Assembly (NCBI GenBank): GCA_040285825.1
Contig: JAUPSS010000004.1
Location: forward strand, 2,026,550-2,090,549
Direction: 5' to 3'
Source of the DNA: Eukaryota sp. TZLM1-RC
Lineage: Eukaryota > Metamonada: BaSk clade
Length of the DNA stretch: 64,000 nt
The notes below the pieces were generated by a model, which saw only the letters and a program-made list of their open reading frames with translations, ran no database searches and had not been told where the DNA came from. Shown here piece by piece: positions 51,479 to 61,833 of the stretch. Numbering within the stretch: the first letter of the stretch is position 1; every line of letters starts with the position of its first letter. The position numbers and the translations under genes are program-made.

Positions 51479-51788
51479 ATAGGGAACCTGAGCATACAGA
51501 AACAAAAACTTTGGAAAAACTTTTATTTTTTTTTATTTTGTAGTTTTTTTTTGATTTTTTTGAAAAACTTTTGAGACTGATCTAAAATTACCTTAGTAGC
51601 ATTTGGTAGATCCACTTAGATACATCAAGTCGCGAGGCTTTGTTCTGTGAAAGCAGTAGGTGTATTTAAGTGAGGTAGCCCATTGATGAAGATCATGATT
51701 GTCTTTGTCAAATGACACTACATGTCTCTTACAGCCTGTGAGTAGACATTGAGAAAGTTGAAAACAGGAGTGAATTTCACAGGGGAAT
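51479..51788 (+). ncRNA. F2 3' tail, candidate guide-RNA region (copy 2)
   Basis: Conserved noncoding tail between the Fanzor stop and the element boundary. Includes a T-rich tract and a small GACA/TGTC-type stem near 51715. RNA status is inference. Confidence 0.3.
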
Positions 51789-52144
51789 ACTGACAATTCA
51801 CAGTTACATTTCCCAAAAATTCAGTCCGAAATGGCACTTTGGAAGTCCCAAGGAAACTCTTTTGCATCTGGCTTGATCAAGGACACGTCGAAGGCGTTCA
51901 ATGAATTCGTCAAAGGTTGAACCTATGATTATGATGTCATCTATATAAATGAAGACACCTCTCCAGAAAAGATGTCAGCCATGACGTTTTGAAAAACGGC
52001 TGGGACATTTTTGAGGCCAAAAGCTGTACGTTTGAACATGATGCTTTTGCCGGGAATGCTCAGGGCCGTTTTCTGCCAATCCTTTTCAGCAATTTTGAGT
52101 TGCCAAAAGGCTTTGGGGAGGTCAAGGGTGCCTATGTAGTTCGC

Positions 52145-53029
52145 TTAGGAGAGAATTACCAGCACATCGGAGATCCTTGGAAGGTTGGGCTCAACAGGAA
52201 TGGTGTTGGCGTTGACTCCGTCCTTGTCACTATAATCCCCAGTAAGGCGGGGTTTACGGTGATTTGGGTAGACCACTATACAGACAGGGGAGCTGAACTG
52301 ATGGTTCGATGGAACAGCGAATCCTGAGTCTACAAGTTCGTCGAAAATTTGGTTAGCGACCTCTAGCCTGGCTGGATTCAGGGTCCTGGGGGGTCTTCTA
52401 ACTCTGAAGTCTTCATTGTAGAAGTTGATTTCCATGGGAGGGCAAGCCATACCTTCAGCATGAGGCTCGAGGGTAAATACGTCTTCGAACTCTTTCAAAG
52501 TTTGAAGTAGGGACTTCCTGAAATGGTCGTTGTCGAGGTTGATGGTACAACCAGATGAGTTGAAATGTTCCAACCAACGTGTGGAAACGTTGACGACTTC
52601 TGAAGCTTGTGATATTCGATGATCGAATTCGGCTTCAGGTAATAGTAATGTGCGACAGGCGTCGTCCATTCTGATATAAATGCCCTTGTTGTTCATCAGC
52701 CCAAGGTGACTCAACAAGTCAGCACCAATGAGAATGGTCTCATGTCCAGGAACGATGCTGAACTTGTGTTTCACAGGTACAATCCAGGTAACACTACCTA
52801 GTCTAATGCTAAGGGTTCCAGAAGCAGTACCAAGGGACTGTGAGGTAGTTCCATCAGCAATCTTGTAGGATATGGTTTCGTTGGAACGTGCCATGTTACA
52901 ATTACTGATGACGTCTTCCGTGACTACTGAGCATGTTGCGCCAGAGTCGATTATGCCTTTAACTTCGACATTGTTGATCGAGAAGCTTAATTGTAGGCAG
53001 TTGGTTGTGGACTTTATGGATTGTACCAT
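52145..53029 (-). pseudogene. Protease and RT N-terminus, duplicate
   Basis: 294 aa, nearly identical to 44485-43601, with the same TAA in the RT. Separated from gag-c by the same in-frame TAG at 53050-53048. Confidence 0.8.
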
Positions 53030-53047
53030 GAATATTGTATCAGAATC

Positions 53048-54694
53048 CTATTCAGCTTGTTCTGAGAAGAAATAAGCTTGAATGTTGTGTGTCTTGAAAT
53101 GTTCCAAGTTGGCCAAAGGATTGATTAGGGAATCTTTCCATGTTGTGTTTTCTGTGTGGAGATGTGTTGTAGTTGTAGGGGGTATGGTGTACAAAGTGCG
53201 TAAATAGTGACGGGAACGTTTATTATATGATGAAGAGCCTTTGCCTCTGCCGCGAGTGCCTCTTCGACTACGGAAACCAGAACCTCTAAAATCTCTGCCT
53301 CGAACTTGCTGTTCTCTCCACTTTTTGCTTCTTTGGCAGTCCTCACTAGGGCACCTTTCAGTCGGATGACCCATTTGTTTACAGAAATTACATTGGATTT
53401 TGGATTCGGACTGAGTGGAAGACGGTTGAGTAGAGCTTCCTTCTCGCTTTTGTTGTTTTGGGCGCCTTCCAGAGCTGGAATCTCTTGGTTTGGATATAGC
53501 AGGGGGAGAAGGTACCGTCTGTCTGCGACGGTTCTCAGTCTGAAATGAGATTCTGTTCTGATACAAGAAGTCAACGTGATTAATCTGCTCCTTGAAAGAT
53601 CTAGCGTTACAGAAGTTTTCGTATTCTATTTGGAGAACACTGAAAAATTCTCCTAGGGTGTGGCCATCTGAATAGTAATGGGAGGGATTGGACCAGATCC
53701 TGAGGAGTCTGTCCCTAATGATGGTGATACCGATGCTTTCGATGACGTGAGAAGCAATTTTCCATTCGGGAAGTCGGTCGACGGGATTTCCATGGATGGT
53801 GATGTGTCTCATTTGTTGAGTCAGACCACGGACATCTTGGATAGCGGTGGAACGCGTTAAGACTCTGCCTATGTTAAGCATGAAGTCAATCCACCTGTTA
53901 CCATAATCTCTCTCTGACCAGTCCATGTTTACAGCATGAAGTGCGTCCAGGGCTTGATCCAGTCTACTGAATTGGGTTCTCCTTAGGATCTGTTCCCAAA
54001 TGTTGCGTTTGTCTCTGCTGGATGGGACCATAGCAGAGGACATTGAAAGGCCAGTGCCTTGATACCTTAAAGCGTTGAGAGCTTCAGGTGTTACGCATTC
54101 AGCTAAGCCTCTGGGACTAATGCGCATGGCAGATCTGAAGAGATCCCATTCATGAATTGGTTCGCTGTCGAACCGTTGATCAGATGCCAATTCTGCTGAT
54201 CTGGCTAGTTCAAGTTCTTTGCGAAGCCTAGCAACTTCGCTGGCCAAAGCAACTTGGGCAGGATCCTCAATGTTACCTCAAGCCTCGTCTACAATTCTAT
54301 CCGTGCGACTCCAGAGGATAAACTTGTTAACAAACTTAAGGAGTTTATCAACGTCTCTTAAATCAGTCGCGTCAAGAGTTGGACGTTTGGGGCGGTTCCT
54401 GCGTCTATTGTCCCCATCTCTTGATCCCACCATGGAAGATAGGAGAAGGTTAAAATCGTAAGTACCTGAGAAGGTGGAACGTGAAGAACTAACCGTAGAA
54501 AATGTTGGTTGAACCGTGGGTTGAGAACTTGTTGAACTAGTGGAAGGAGGTGTGGGTGGAACCACTGATTGTTCCATAGGCTGTGCAGGTGCTGGAGTGT
54601 GTTCCAACGGTGCAAACACAGTAGGAATGGAGTCAGAAGTTGGAAACTCATCGCTGACTTCCACTACAACATCCTCTTCAGTTTGTTCATAGAA
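53048..54694 (-). pseudogene. gag-c, duplicate, with a nonsense codon
   Basis: As 46150-44504, but a TGA near 54278 (in the segment DRIVDEA) splits it into 54664-54278 and 54247-53048. The zinc knuckle is retained. Confidence 0.8.
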
Positions 54695-55407
54695 GGATTA
54701 TGTGAGGGTTGAGTGGAGGGTTCTGTGGAAGTTTCCATAGTTTGTTCAACGGATGATGGAACTTCGTTTTGGTTAGGTTCAGGAGAAGGTTCTGTTTCTT
54801 CAATCTGGGCTGGAACCTGATATGAAGAGATCGCTGGTTGAACCAAGCGTGTCTTTTCGATACGACCTTCTACTATGACCCATTTCAACATCCTGGATTC
54901 TATGCATCCAGGGAAAACAGTGACGAGCTGGAGGACTCTTTGACGATTACCAGATCTTCTGTGGTCGGGACCGCAGTATGATGCTATGTGACCTGGGCGT
55001 CTATCATACAGAAAGAGTCTTTCTCCGTATGTGGTTTCAGTGAACCACCACCTTGTTCTATAATCTTTATTGATAAGGATATCTAGAGATGCATTATACC
55101 CAGGGCTGAATCTAGGGTAGGGGCAAAGGCTGTAGACGTTGATAAAGAGGTTGTCTTCGTCTCCAGCGAAGCGTTTGAATACTCCCTCTCGTGTAGTTCT
55201 CATGAACCTAACTCCGGGTCTAGGGTCGTGAGTGGGTTCAGGATCATGTCTTGTGTTCTCTGGAGTAATTCTTTCATCAGAGAGATATGGACCAATCCTT
55301 GGAGTGATCCATAATCCTAAGTCATTTTCAACTCTAGGACCGAAGAAAGGAGGACGTCCATTGCTGATCTCCGTGGGAGGGATGGCTTCGGGGTCTTCTG
55401 GAATTAC
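54664..55407 (-). CDS. gag-b, duplicate
   Basis: Same as 46120-46863 with a few substitutions; same frame relation to the neighbouring TAA and overlap with gag-c. Confidence 0.6.
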   Translation of the reverse strand, partial: VIPEDPEAIPPTEISNGRPPFFGPRVENDLGLWITPRIGPYLSDERITPENTRHDPEPTHDPRPGVRFMRTTREGVFKRFAGDEDNLFINVYSLCPYPRFSPGYNASLDILINKDYRTRWWFTETTYGERLFLYDRRPGHIASYCGPDHRRSGNRQRVLQLVTVFPGCIESRMLKWVIVEGRIEKTRLVQPAISSYQVPAQIEETEPSPEPNQNEVPSSVEQTMETSTEPSTQPSHNPSMNKLKRML

Positions 55408-56556
55408 TTAAGAATCCCTATATCGGGCATAAGGATTGTGCTGACGGGAAGCACCATGATGAACACTTGAGCTAGCATAGGAGCTAGTTTGAGTAGGGGT
55501 AAGTTGAGCAGGTGTAGAGAATGTTCCCCTAGCTTCAATCTCTCTATCCAGTCTTTTCTTGACTTCCCAGTTTCGTTCTTTATGGAAATAACGTTCTAAA
55601 TATTGTTTAGAAACCTCACCAGTTTCTCTATCAATTTCGGGTACAAGCGCCGTGGAAGGAACCTGAGGTTGAGCTACATGAGAGGGTTCATTGGGAGGTT
55701 CCTCATAATCAACCAGATCTGAGAATAATTGTTCACACCTTTTCCTTTGCTCTTCAGAAAGATGCGAAGGAAAGTTAGATGTGCTAGGAGTGGAATCTCT
55801 AGCCTGGGGAGGGGAAACAGTCAGATTGTTAACTCTACTTACTGTCGATGTAGTAAGAGAAGAGCCTGAAGTTGGGACAGCAAGATTTTGGATAGTTCTC
55901 CTAACAGTTGGAACTGGAGGGAGGAACTGTTGAGAGTGAGAGGGTGGAACCTCAGATTTGGTAGAGAGGGATGAAGATGGTACTTCAATGGCCTCTGTAG
56001 GGGAGGAAGAAGGTTGGTCTTCCAATCCTTTCTTTGCGGTGAGATAAGGTTGAACAGTCTCTCTGCTCTGAGTAGAAGGTAAAGGTGGTATTTCACAGCT
56101 TCTTTTAGGCAGGGGAGAAGGTGGGACTTCAGATACCCTGAGTGAAGAAGAAGAGGGAGGAGCTTCGGAATCCTCAGCATCTTCGTCGTCATAGGAGACC
56201 AACGAAGGGCTTCTTCCTTCCGAAGGAATGGAATCCTTAGGAGGGTTGTCTCCTTCCACAGAAACAGAATCCCGAGGAGGGGAGCTTCCTTCTATTGGAA
56301 CGGAATCCCGAGGAGGGGAGCTTCCTTCCATTGGAACGGAATCCTCTGGAAGGGAACTGTCTTCTTTTGGGGTAGAACCCTCAGGGAGAGTGTCTTCCGG
56401 AAGCGCAGAAGCTTCTACTAAAGAAGGGGGCACGGAATCTGGGTCTGTGATTAGTGGTGAGGAAGAGGGACCAGTCTCTTCCTCGTGGATCCTACGTTGA
56501 GCTGGGGACGATCCAATACGTATTGATGGTCTTGGCTATTGTGAGTTAGAATTCAT
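55408..56556 (-). pseudogene. gag-a, duplicate, nonsense codon after six residues
   Basis: The LTR-borne ATG at 56556 is followed by MNSNSQ and TAG (CAG to TAG relative to unit 1). The remaining frame is open to 55408 and has one extra 36-bp repeat unit. Confidence 0.75.
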
Positions 56557-56674
56557 ACAGTAGAGATGTAATGAGATTTATTGCGAAGAGGAATTGTATT
56601 CTCTCTTCTTAAACTAATAGGCGGAATACTATTAAACTATATAAATAAACTATAAATACTATTCAAGACTAACA
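56524..56674 (-). repeat. LTR of duplicated element 2
   Basis: 151 bp, almost identical to 47944-48094; carries the change that creates the early stop in gag-a. Confidence 0.9.
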
Positions 56675-57270
56675 AATAAACACATTTAAAATTTCTTCCG
56701 GTTTCTTCCTCAATGATAACTCATTGAAAGAAAATACAAAATGCGTTTTATAAAAAAAGCTGTAATGAACTTTAATACTTGACAAAAGAAACATAATTCG
56801 AATGGGACGAAATTGATTAATCCATGATTCCCCCAACAAAAATATGATCTATTTGTTTTCCAACTTAAGCTTATCTGATTGGATTAGACAACAATGATAA
56901 TCTAATGGTGAATTGAATTCGAGATAATAACAAAGCGGTAACTCATTGAAACATTTAAACAATGAAAATGGGAAGGACCAACTGCTGATGAAGACTGTTT
57001 ATTTATAACTCTTAATTTCTTCTCTGTTACAAAAGGCAATTCCTCAATCAATCAAAGTCAGATAACCAATTTGGGTTTTGATAAATGTAACCTGGTGATG
57101 AACAAAATAGTCTCAAATTTAATGAACACAGTCCAAAAATCTCTTTAAGCAATTGTCAGTTGATTATAAACGATATAACTGCATGAAGTGCATGGTGTTG
57201 TGTTTAAAAATGGATTTGGCACATTCAGTTAGATTTTACAGATTCAATTTATTATGGTGGCCTCATCAGC
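56675..57270. other. Duplicate of the noncoding flank
   Basis: Same as 48095-48690; no gene seen. Confidence 0.4.
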
Positions 57271-57395
57271 CACCCTGACTCTAATCCCCATCATAATCCC
57301 CTTGCCTTAGTTTTTGCTTTCTACTAGTCTAATCACCACTCTTTCTTATCTCATGCCACTGTGCTTTCAGCTATTGTCCAAAAAAACTGTTGTCC
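57271..57395 (+). repeat. 130-bp dispersed repeat, third copy
   Basis: Duplicate of 48691-48815. Confidence 0.6.
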
Positions 57396-58230
57396 ACTGA
57401 AATTGTTCAATAAAATGTACTGTGGTTTTCACTTTGGTTGCATTTTGGTGTATTTTTTTCACCAACCGGATCTTGCACCAACGTCTGGTTTCTCCCTACG
57501 ACATCTATGGGCCTTAGTATTCAAGTTTTACTTAATGGTGTAGACAGAAAACACAGAAAATTTAGAACACACAGTTCAGCAGCTTCTCAGCATAATAACG
57601 TGCCAATAATGTTCAAATAAACAACAAAAAGCATCAACTATTTATTTACAAAATAACTTACCTTATTACAGATTGTCTAAATGAACAGAGATATCTTCAA
57701 CAGTATTGAAAAGGGCTTCCAGCTCTCATTCGTTTAACTCAATGTTAACATTTTTTTCGAGATGTCACTAAAAAGCTTCAAAGCAAATAAAACGCTAGGG
57801 ACATAAGTGTTTTTGTTTGATGAATGACTAACAGTTTTGTTCAACTTCCAATCAGAGCTTTCAAGGAAAGTTTTCCTGGTATTATTACCGGATGAGCGAG
57901 GAGCATGAGGTGTGTACATGGACTGTACTGGTTGAGGCGTCGGTGGTAGAGCAGCATAAGTTGCAGTTTGTGGAGGGCCAGTATTGGGGCATGAACTGAG
58001 GGAGTAATAGAATGAGGTTGAAAGATTACAGGGGAGTCCTAAAGCTCGAAAAAAGAAGGTAAGTGAGGAAAATAAGAACCTAGTTTATGAAGTGAGGGGA
58101 AAGTGTGGGAATAGTGAAAACCTTCCCAAAACCAAGTTGAGGGTTAAAAACCTCCCAGAACAGGCAACAAAAATTCGACAATGAGGTGATAAGTGTAAAA
58201 TTTGATAGATGAGCTCTTTATTCTCACTAC

Positions 58231-60060
58231 ATGTCAGACACCCAATCTGTGTCACGTGTATTCACTCGGTCTTGTGCACTTAACTCGCTACTGACCCCTG
58301 CAGCGGTGCAACAATTTCGGACTGACCTTCCTTTGGTTACCGATATTTGTCATAAAGCTTCTTTATTGCTTCAATCTTTTCGTCTGAATTTTCCGTTGGC
58401 ATCTAGAGCTTTAGTGAAACAGGATGTATGGTATCTTTTTATGACCGTCATCACCACTGGTTCTTTTCCAACTCCATCCAACTCTAAAGGCCAACGCCTA
58501 TTACTCTATATCTTTTACAGTGGATTTCTTCCTGAATGCCCACAAGACAGATCTCTTGTTTCTTCATGCGAAAATTCTTTCGTGCCTTATAGAAATTCTT
58601 TCAATCTTTTTCTCAATGCTTGGCTGCAGTCTCAGAATAGTAATTTTACCATAGAAAAGGGCTTTCCCCTTACTGTGCTTGTCGTGCTCGTCAATTGGCG
58701 TCCAACGTGAAGACAATTTTACCCAAAATTTGTCAATCCTGGACAAAAAACTTTATTCGTGCTCATTGTTGAGCTCTAGATAAAACAAATGTCTGTGCCA
58801 ATTATATTCTCTCTCTTTTGCCTGATGAACCATTAGCCCAACCCGAGGAAGTAGTTGTTGATTCTTTTCTTGAACACTACAGCAATTTCAATCTGAATAA
58901 TTCAAGAGAAAGATTCTTTTTATTAAAAGCATGTAAGTTTATCTTGAATCTGCTTTAAACATTTCCTACCACGGCTTCCCTACTGTCTTCACATGATAAA
59001 ATCACCTTTTCATCAAAGGAAATTGGTGAGCTTTTTCTCTTTAATCTAAAATTTCACAATTTTTACTCAGTTTCTTTTCTCATATGCATTGCTGGAAGAA
59101 ATTTAAAATAATACATTTAGATTCTTATAGAGGTTCTTAAATTCCAGAGGTTCCTTCACATGTTTTCCAATTTGTGAAAAATTTCCACTTATTGAAGCAT
59201 CATCTTCCAAAACAAAGTTTATCCAAAATACATGTCTGAAACGAATATTCAAACAATGTCCTTACGAAAAACTCAATATCAACAGAAAAAGTTTGAAAAA
59301 TAGATTTAAAAATTTTTTATTGAAAGCTAATGGTAATGAACTGCTTTTGACCTTTGAAGGTTAAAAAAATGACTCAGAGAACACAGAGGAGCTGGATGAA
59401 CCACCGAAAAAGAAAAGAAGATCAAAAAGTGAAATGAAAAGTGACCCTAATGGCAACAAAACCAGAGAGACACATTTGAAGGGCACTAAAAAATGCCCCG
59501 TCGGAGACGTAGACATCCAGTCGAAATTTTACCTGAAAGGTCCCTTATTGGCGTTGATCTGGGCCCATCTAGATTATGTGGTTACTTGTTAAATGATTAT
59601 CAGTGTGGACTTATCCCTTGTTCAACTGGCAGGAGATACATGACAAAACCTTCACCCAGTAAACACTCTCCCAACCAATATTCCGTTCAAAATTTCAATT
59701 AATATTTGAACCATGGGAATTTGTTCAGGAGGAAACTGTATTTGGAATGTGATCGACAAAAATGGAAAATAACTAAATTTGATAACCGCAGACGAAAAGA
59801 GAGATGGTTCAGAGAGAGTCTCGCTGTGTTATCAAAAGGACGTGAAGCACTTGTCAACCAGTGAATTTAATACAAGCAAACTGTCAAGTTGTTGCATGGC
59901 CGAGAATATTCAAGCAGGCTCATGGCACATGCGTATTTGTACTGAGTGTCAAATAGTATATGACAGAGATATTTCCGCTGCAAAAGATATTCAAATTAAG
60001 AAGAAAGCGGAATTGTGGCCGGAAAGATACATTTGCCCAGAAGCTCTGTTAAGGAGATGA
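58231..60060 (+). pseudogene. Fanzor gene of F2, copy 3
   Basis: N-terminal frame 58231-58710, RuvC-I at 59493-59702 (LIGVDLGPSRLCGYLL, Pro for Gln), zinc ribbon and RuvC-III at 59779-60060. Same breaks as copy 2. Confidence 0.75.
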
Positions 60061-60368
60061 ATAGGGAACCTGAGCATACAGAAACAAAAACTTTGGAAAA
60101 ACTTTTATTTTTTTATTTTGTAGTTTTTTTTTGATTTTTTTGAAAAACTTTTGAGACTGATCTAAAATTACCTTAGTAGCATTTGGTAGATCCACTTAGA
60201 TACATCAAGTCGCGAGGCTTTGTTCTGTGAAAGCAGTAGGTGTATTTAAGTGAGGTAGCCCATTGATGAAGATCATGATTGTCTTTGTCAAATGACACTA
60301 CATGTCTCTTACAGCCTGTGAGTAGACATTGAGAAAGTTGAAAACAGGAGTGAATTTCACAGGGGAAT
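60061..60368 (+). ncRNA. F2 3' tail, candidate guide-RNA region (copy 3)
   Basis: Duplicate of 51479-51788 with near-complete identity. Confidence 0.28.
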
Positions 60369-60416
60369 ACTGACAATTCACAGTTACATTTCCCAAAAAT
60401 TCAGTCCCTCTACATT

Positions 60417-60456
60417 GGTGTAAAAAGGACACTTACTTCATTGTTATAGATAACAT
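60417..60456 (+). promoter_or_regulatory. Conserved start-proximal element, copy D
   Basis: GGTGTAA at 60417, AAGGACAC, then TTCATTGTTATAGATAACAT. ATG follows 25 nt after the A of ATTG. Lies in unique DNA just beyond the duplication. Confidence 0.55.
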
Positions 60457-60464
60457 TGTCAAGA

Positions 60465-61427
60465 ATGGTTCCCCGGAGTGCAGACGAGCAGATTAACTTA
60501 TATGTTGCTCGTCAAGCTGCTATGAAAGAGCGAGCACGTCAAATTAGAGAACAGAGAGCTGCACAAAAACCCAATCCAAAGGTTGTCGATGATCTCCCTA
60601 AAGTACAAAGAAAACTTGAAGAAAAGTGGGATGGAAAGCTTCCTGGTTGGCCCTCAGAAGGTCCTCCTTCCTCACATGATCTCAACAAATCTTACTATTA
60701 TTCACCCCCCTCGAAGACGCCTAAAACTATCACAAAGTCTACACTCTCATCATCTCTTCGCTTGTTGAAATCACTTCAATCTACCCGAAATTCTCCCACC
60801 TCCTCCCACACTATTAGCTCCAAGCGTGGTTCTGCAAGACAATCTCTTCGTTTTGATTCGTCTTCTCAAAATTCCCAACCTTCGAAGCAACCCAAAGCTT
60901 GCCTTCCGACTCAACCTCCAATCCCCTCTCCTTCTCCCCCTGTTGTCATGGAGACATCTCTGAAACAATCTACTCCTCAGCAACCCGTGCCCCCAGAAGA
61001 TGACGTGCCTCTTGAACCTCTTGTTCAATGTCCCGTTTGTCAGCGTAAGTTCGCCCAATCCAGGATCCAAAAGCACAAGAATGTTTGTAAAAAGCAAGCT
61101 TCTAAAGCTCCTCGCAAGGCTTTTGATCCCACGAAACAACGATTACCAGAAGAAGCTCTTGAGGTTGCCCCTTCTTCTTCTAAACCCACCAAAAGGAAAC
61201 CCAACAAACCTTCATGGAGGGAGCAACGTGCTCAACTTCAAGCAGCCATTAGGTCAGCAAAACAGGGTGGAGAGGCACCACCAGTTATTCAAGATCATCG
61301 TGTTGGATGTAGATATTGTGGACGCAAGTTTAATGAAGACAGAATAGAGAAACATGAACAGGTTTGTGGTCGTTCTGCCAAGAGAATGTCTAATAGAGGT
61401 AGTCGTGGAAGAGGTAGAAAGAGGTAA
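60465..61427 (+). CDS. C2HC zinc-finger protein, ZC2HC1-like
   Basis: 320 aa from ATG 60465 (a TTG nine bases earlier was not used). An N-terminal helical basic segment, a long Ser/Pro-rich linker, then two C2HC fingers: CPVCQRKFAQSRIQKHKNVC (residues about 189-208) and CRYCGRKFNEDRIEKHEQVC (about 282-301), exactly the ZC2HC1/FAM164 signature, and an Arg/Gly-rich tail. Members of the family are found in flagellated eukaryotes and some associate with cilia; the function here is unknown. Convergent with U1-C. Confidence 0.85.
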   Translation: MVPRSADEQINLYVARQAAMKERARQIREQRAAQKPNPKVVDDLPKVQRKLEEKWDGKLPGWPSEGPPSSHDLNKSYYYSPPSKTPKTITKSTLSSSLRLLKSLQSTRNSPTSSHTISSKRGSARQSLRFDSSSQNSQPSKQPKACLPTQPPIPSPSPPVVMETSLKQSTPQQPVPPEDDVPLEPLVQCPVCQRKFAQSRIQKHKNVCKKQASKAPRKAFDPTKQRLPEEALEVAPSSSKPTKRKPNKPSWREQRAQLQAAIRSAKQGGEAPPVIQDHRVGCRYCGRKFNEDRIEKHEQVCGRSAKRMSNRGSRGRGRKR

Positions 61428-61560
61428 ATAAATAAATGTAATTTAAACTGATTTTATTGGACAAATTGATAATATAAAAATTGTATATACAATGGAGATT
61501 GATGTGACAAATCTCACAAAATAATGATAAATGGTTGACTAAAAAATTCTAAAAAATTCT
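61428..61560. terminator. Convergent 3' ends
   Basis: 133 bp between the zinc-finger gene stop and the U1-C stop. AATAAATGTAA directly follows the plus-strand stop. Confidence 0.45.
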
Positions 61561-61833
61561 TTATGATTGCTGGGGAGAAGAGTGGGAAGGTGCATTTGGT
61601 AGTGTTGCTGGTGTGGAAACGGGGGGCTTGTTTGGGTTGGCAACGGGAACACCAAGGAGAGGGGCATGAGATATATTGAGAGAAGATGCAAGAGAAGCTG
61701 CAGACTGAGCCTGAATGGCCCAATAGTTACGAACGTTTCCCTTGTGTTTCCAGCCTTCATTGTGATCCTTACGGACAGAGGGTGAATCAAAGGCAAGATA
61801 GACATCACAATACTCACAATAATATCGAGGCAT
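61561..61833 (-). CDS. SNRPC: U1 small nuclear ribonucleoprotein C
   Basis: 90 aa from ATG 61833. The N-terminal C2H2-type finger is diagnostic: [20 protein letters not shown], then [14 protein letters not shown] (C6, C9, H24, H30). The tail is Pro/Ala/Ser-rich and shorter than in animals. U1-C sits at the U1 snRNA-U1-70K interface and stabilises 5' splice site pairing in the nucleus. It fits the presence of introns in two genes of this window. Confidence 0.95.
   Translation of the reverse strand: MPRYYCEYCDVYLAFDSPSVRKDHNEGWKHKGNVRNYWAIQAQSAASLASSLNISHAPLLGVPVANPNKPPVSTPATLPNAPSHSSPQQS

Larger units (their letters stand above)
48918..51788 (+). mobile_element. Fanzor element F2, copy 2
   Basis: 2,871 bp, plus orientation, same boundaries as copy 1. 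The Fanzor frame starts ATG 49650 and is broken at 50127 and elsewhere (including a TGA inside HC-ALDKTNVCANN). RuvC-I is intact in a frame at 50911 (LIGVDLGQSRLCGYLL). About 120 bp covering RuvC-II is deleted near 51240, and the final block (STSEFNTSK, CTECQIVYDRDISAAK) is at 51197-51478. Confidence 0.78.
43283..51827. repeat. Tandem duplication, unit 1 (8.5 kb)
   Basis: Starts in the RT gene of element 2 (GAAATGGCACTTTGG) and ends TTCAGTCC at 51827, where unit 2 begins with the same GAAATGGCACTTTGG. Contains the 5' part of element 2, flank and F2 copy 2. Confidence 0.9.
51828..56674 (-). mobile_element. Truncated duplicate of gypsy element 2
   Basis: Carries the 5' LTR (56524-56674), gag-a, gag-b, gag-c and the protease/RT start (53029-52145), and is cut in RT by the duplication boundary. 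It has no RNase H, integrase or 3' LTR, so it arose by duplication, not transposition. Confidence 0.9.
57498..60368 (+). mobile_element. Fanzor element F2, copy 3
   Basis: Duplicate of copy 2, same boundaries and same RuvC-II deletion (near 59821). It ends 97 bp before the zinc-finger gene start, same strand. Confidence 0.78.
51828..60407. repeat. Tandem duplication, unit 2 (8.6 kb)
   Basis: Same content as unit 1 with few substitutions, one single-base deletion near 51958 and a 36-bp expansion in the gag-a repeat near 56284. It ends TTCAGTCC at 60407, then unique sequence. Confidence 0.9.

Noticed and set aside
51593-51796. 67-aa minus ORF repeated in F2 copies as a gene
   Set aside because: Copies are too similar to show coding constraint, and it overlaps the likely noncoding tail. 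Kept only as an alternative explanation.
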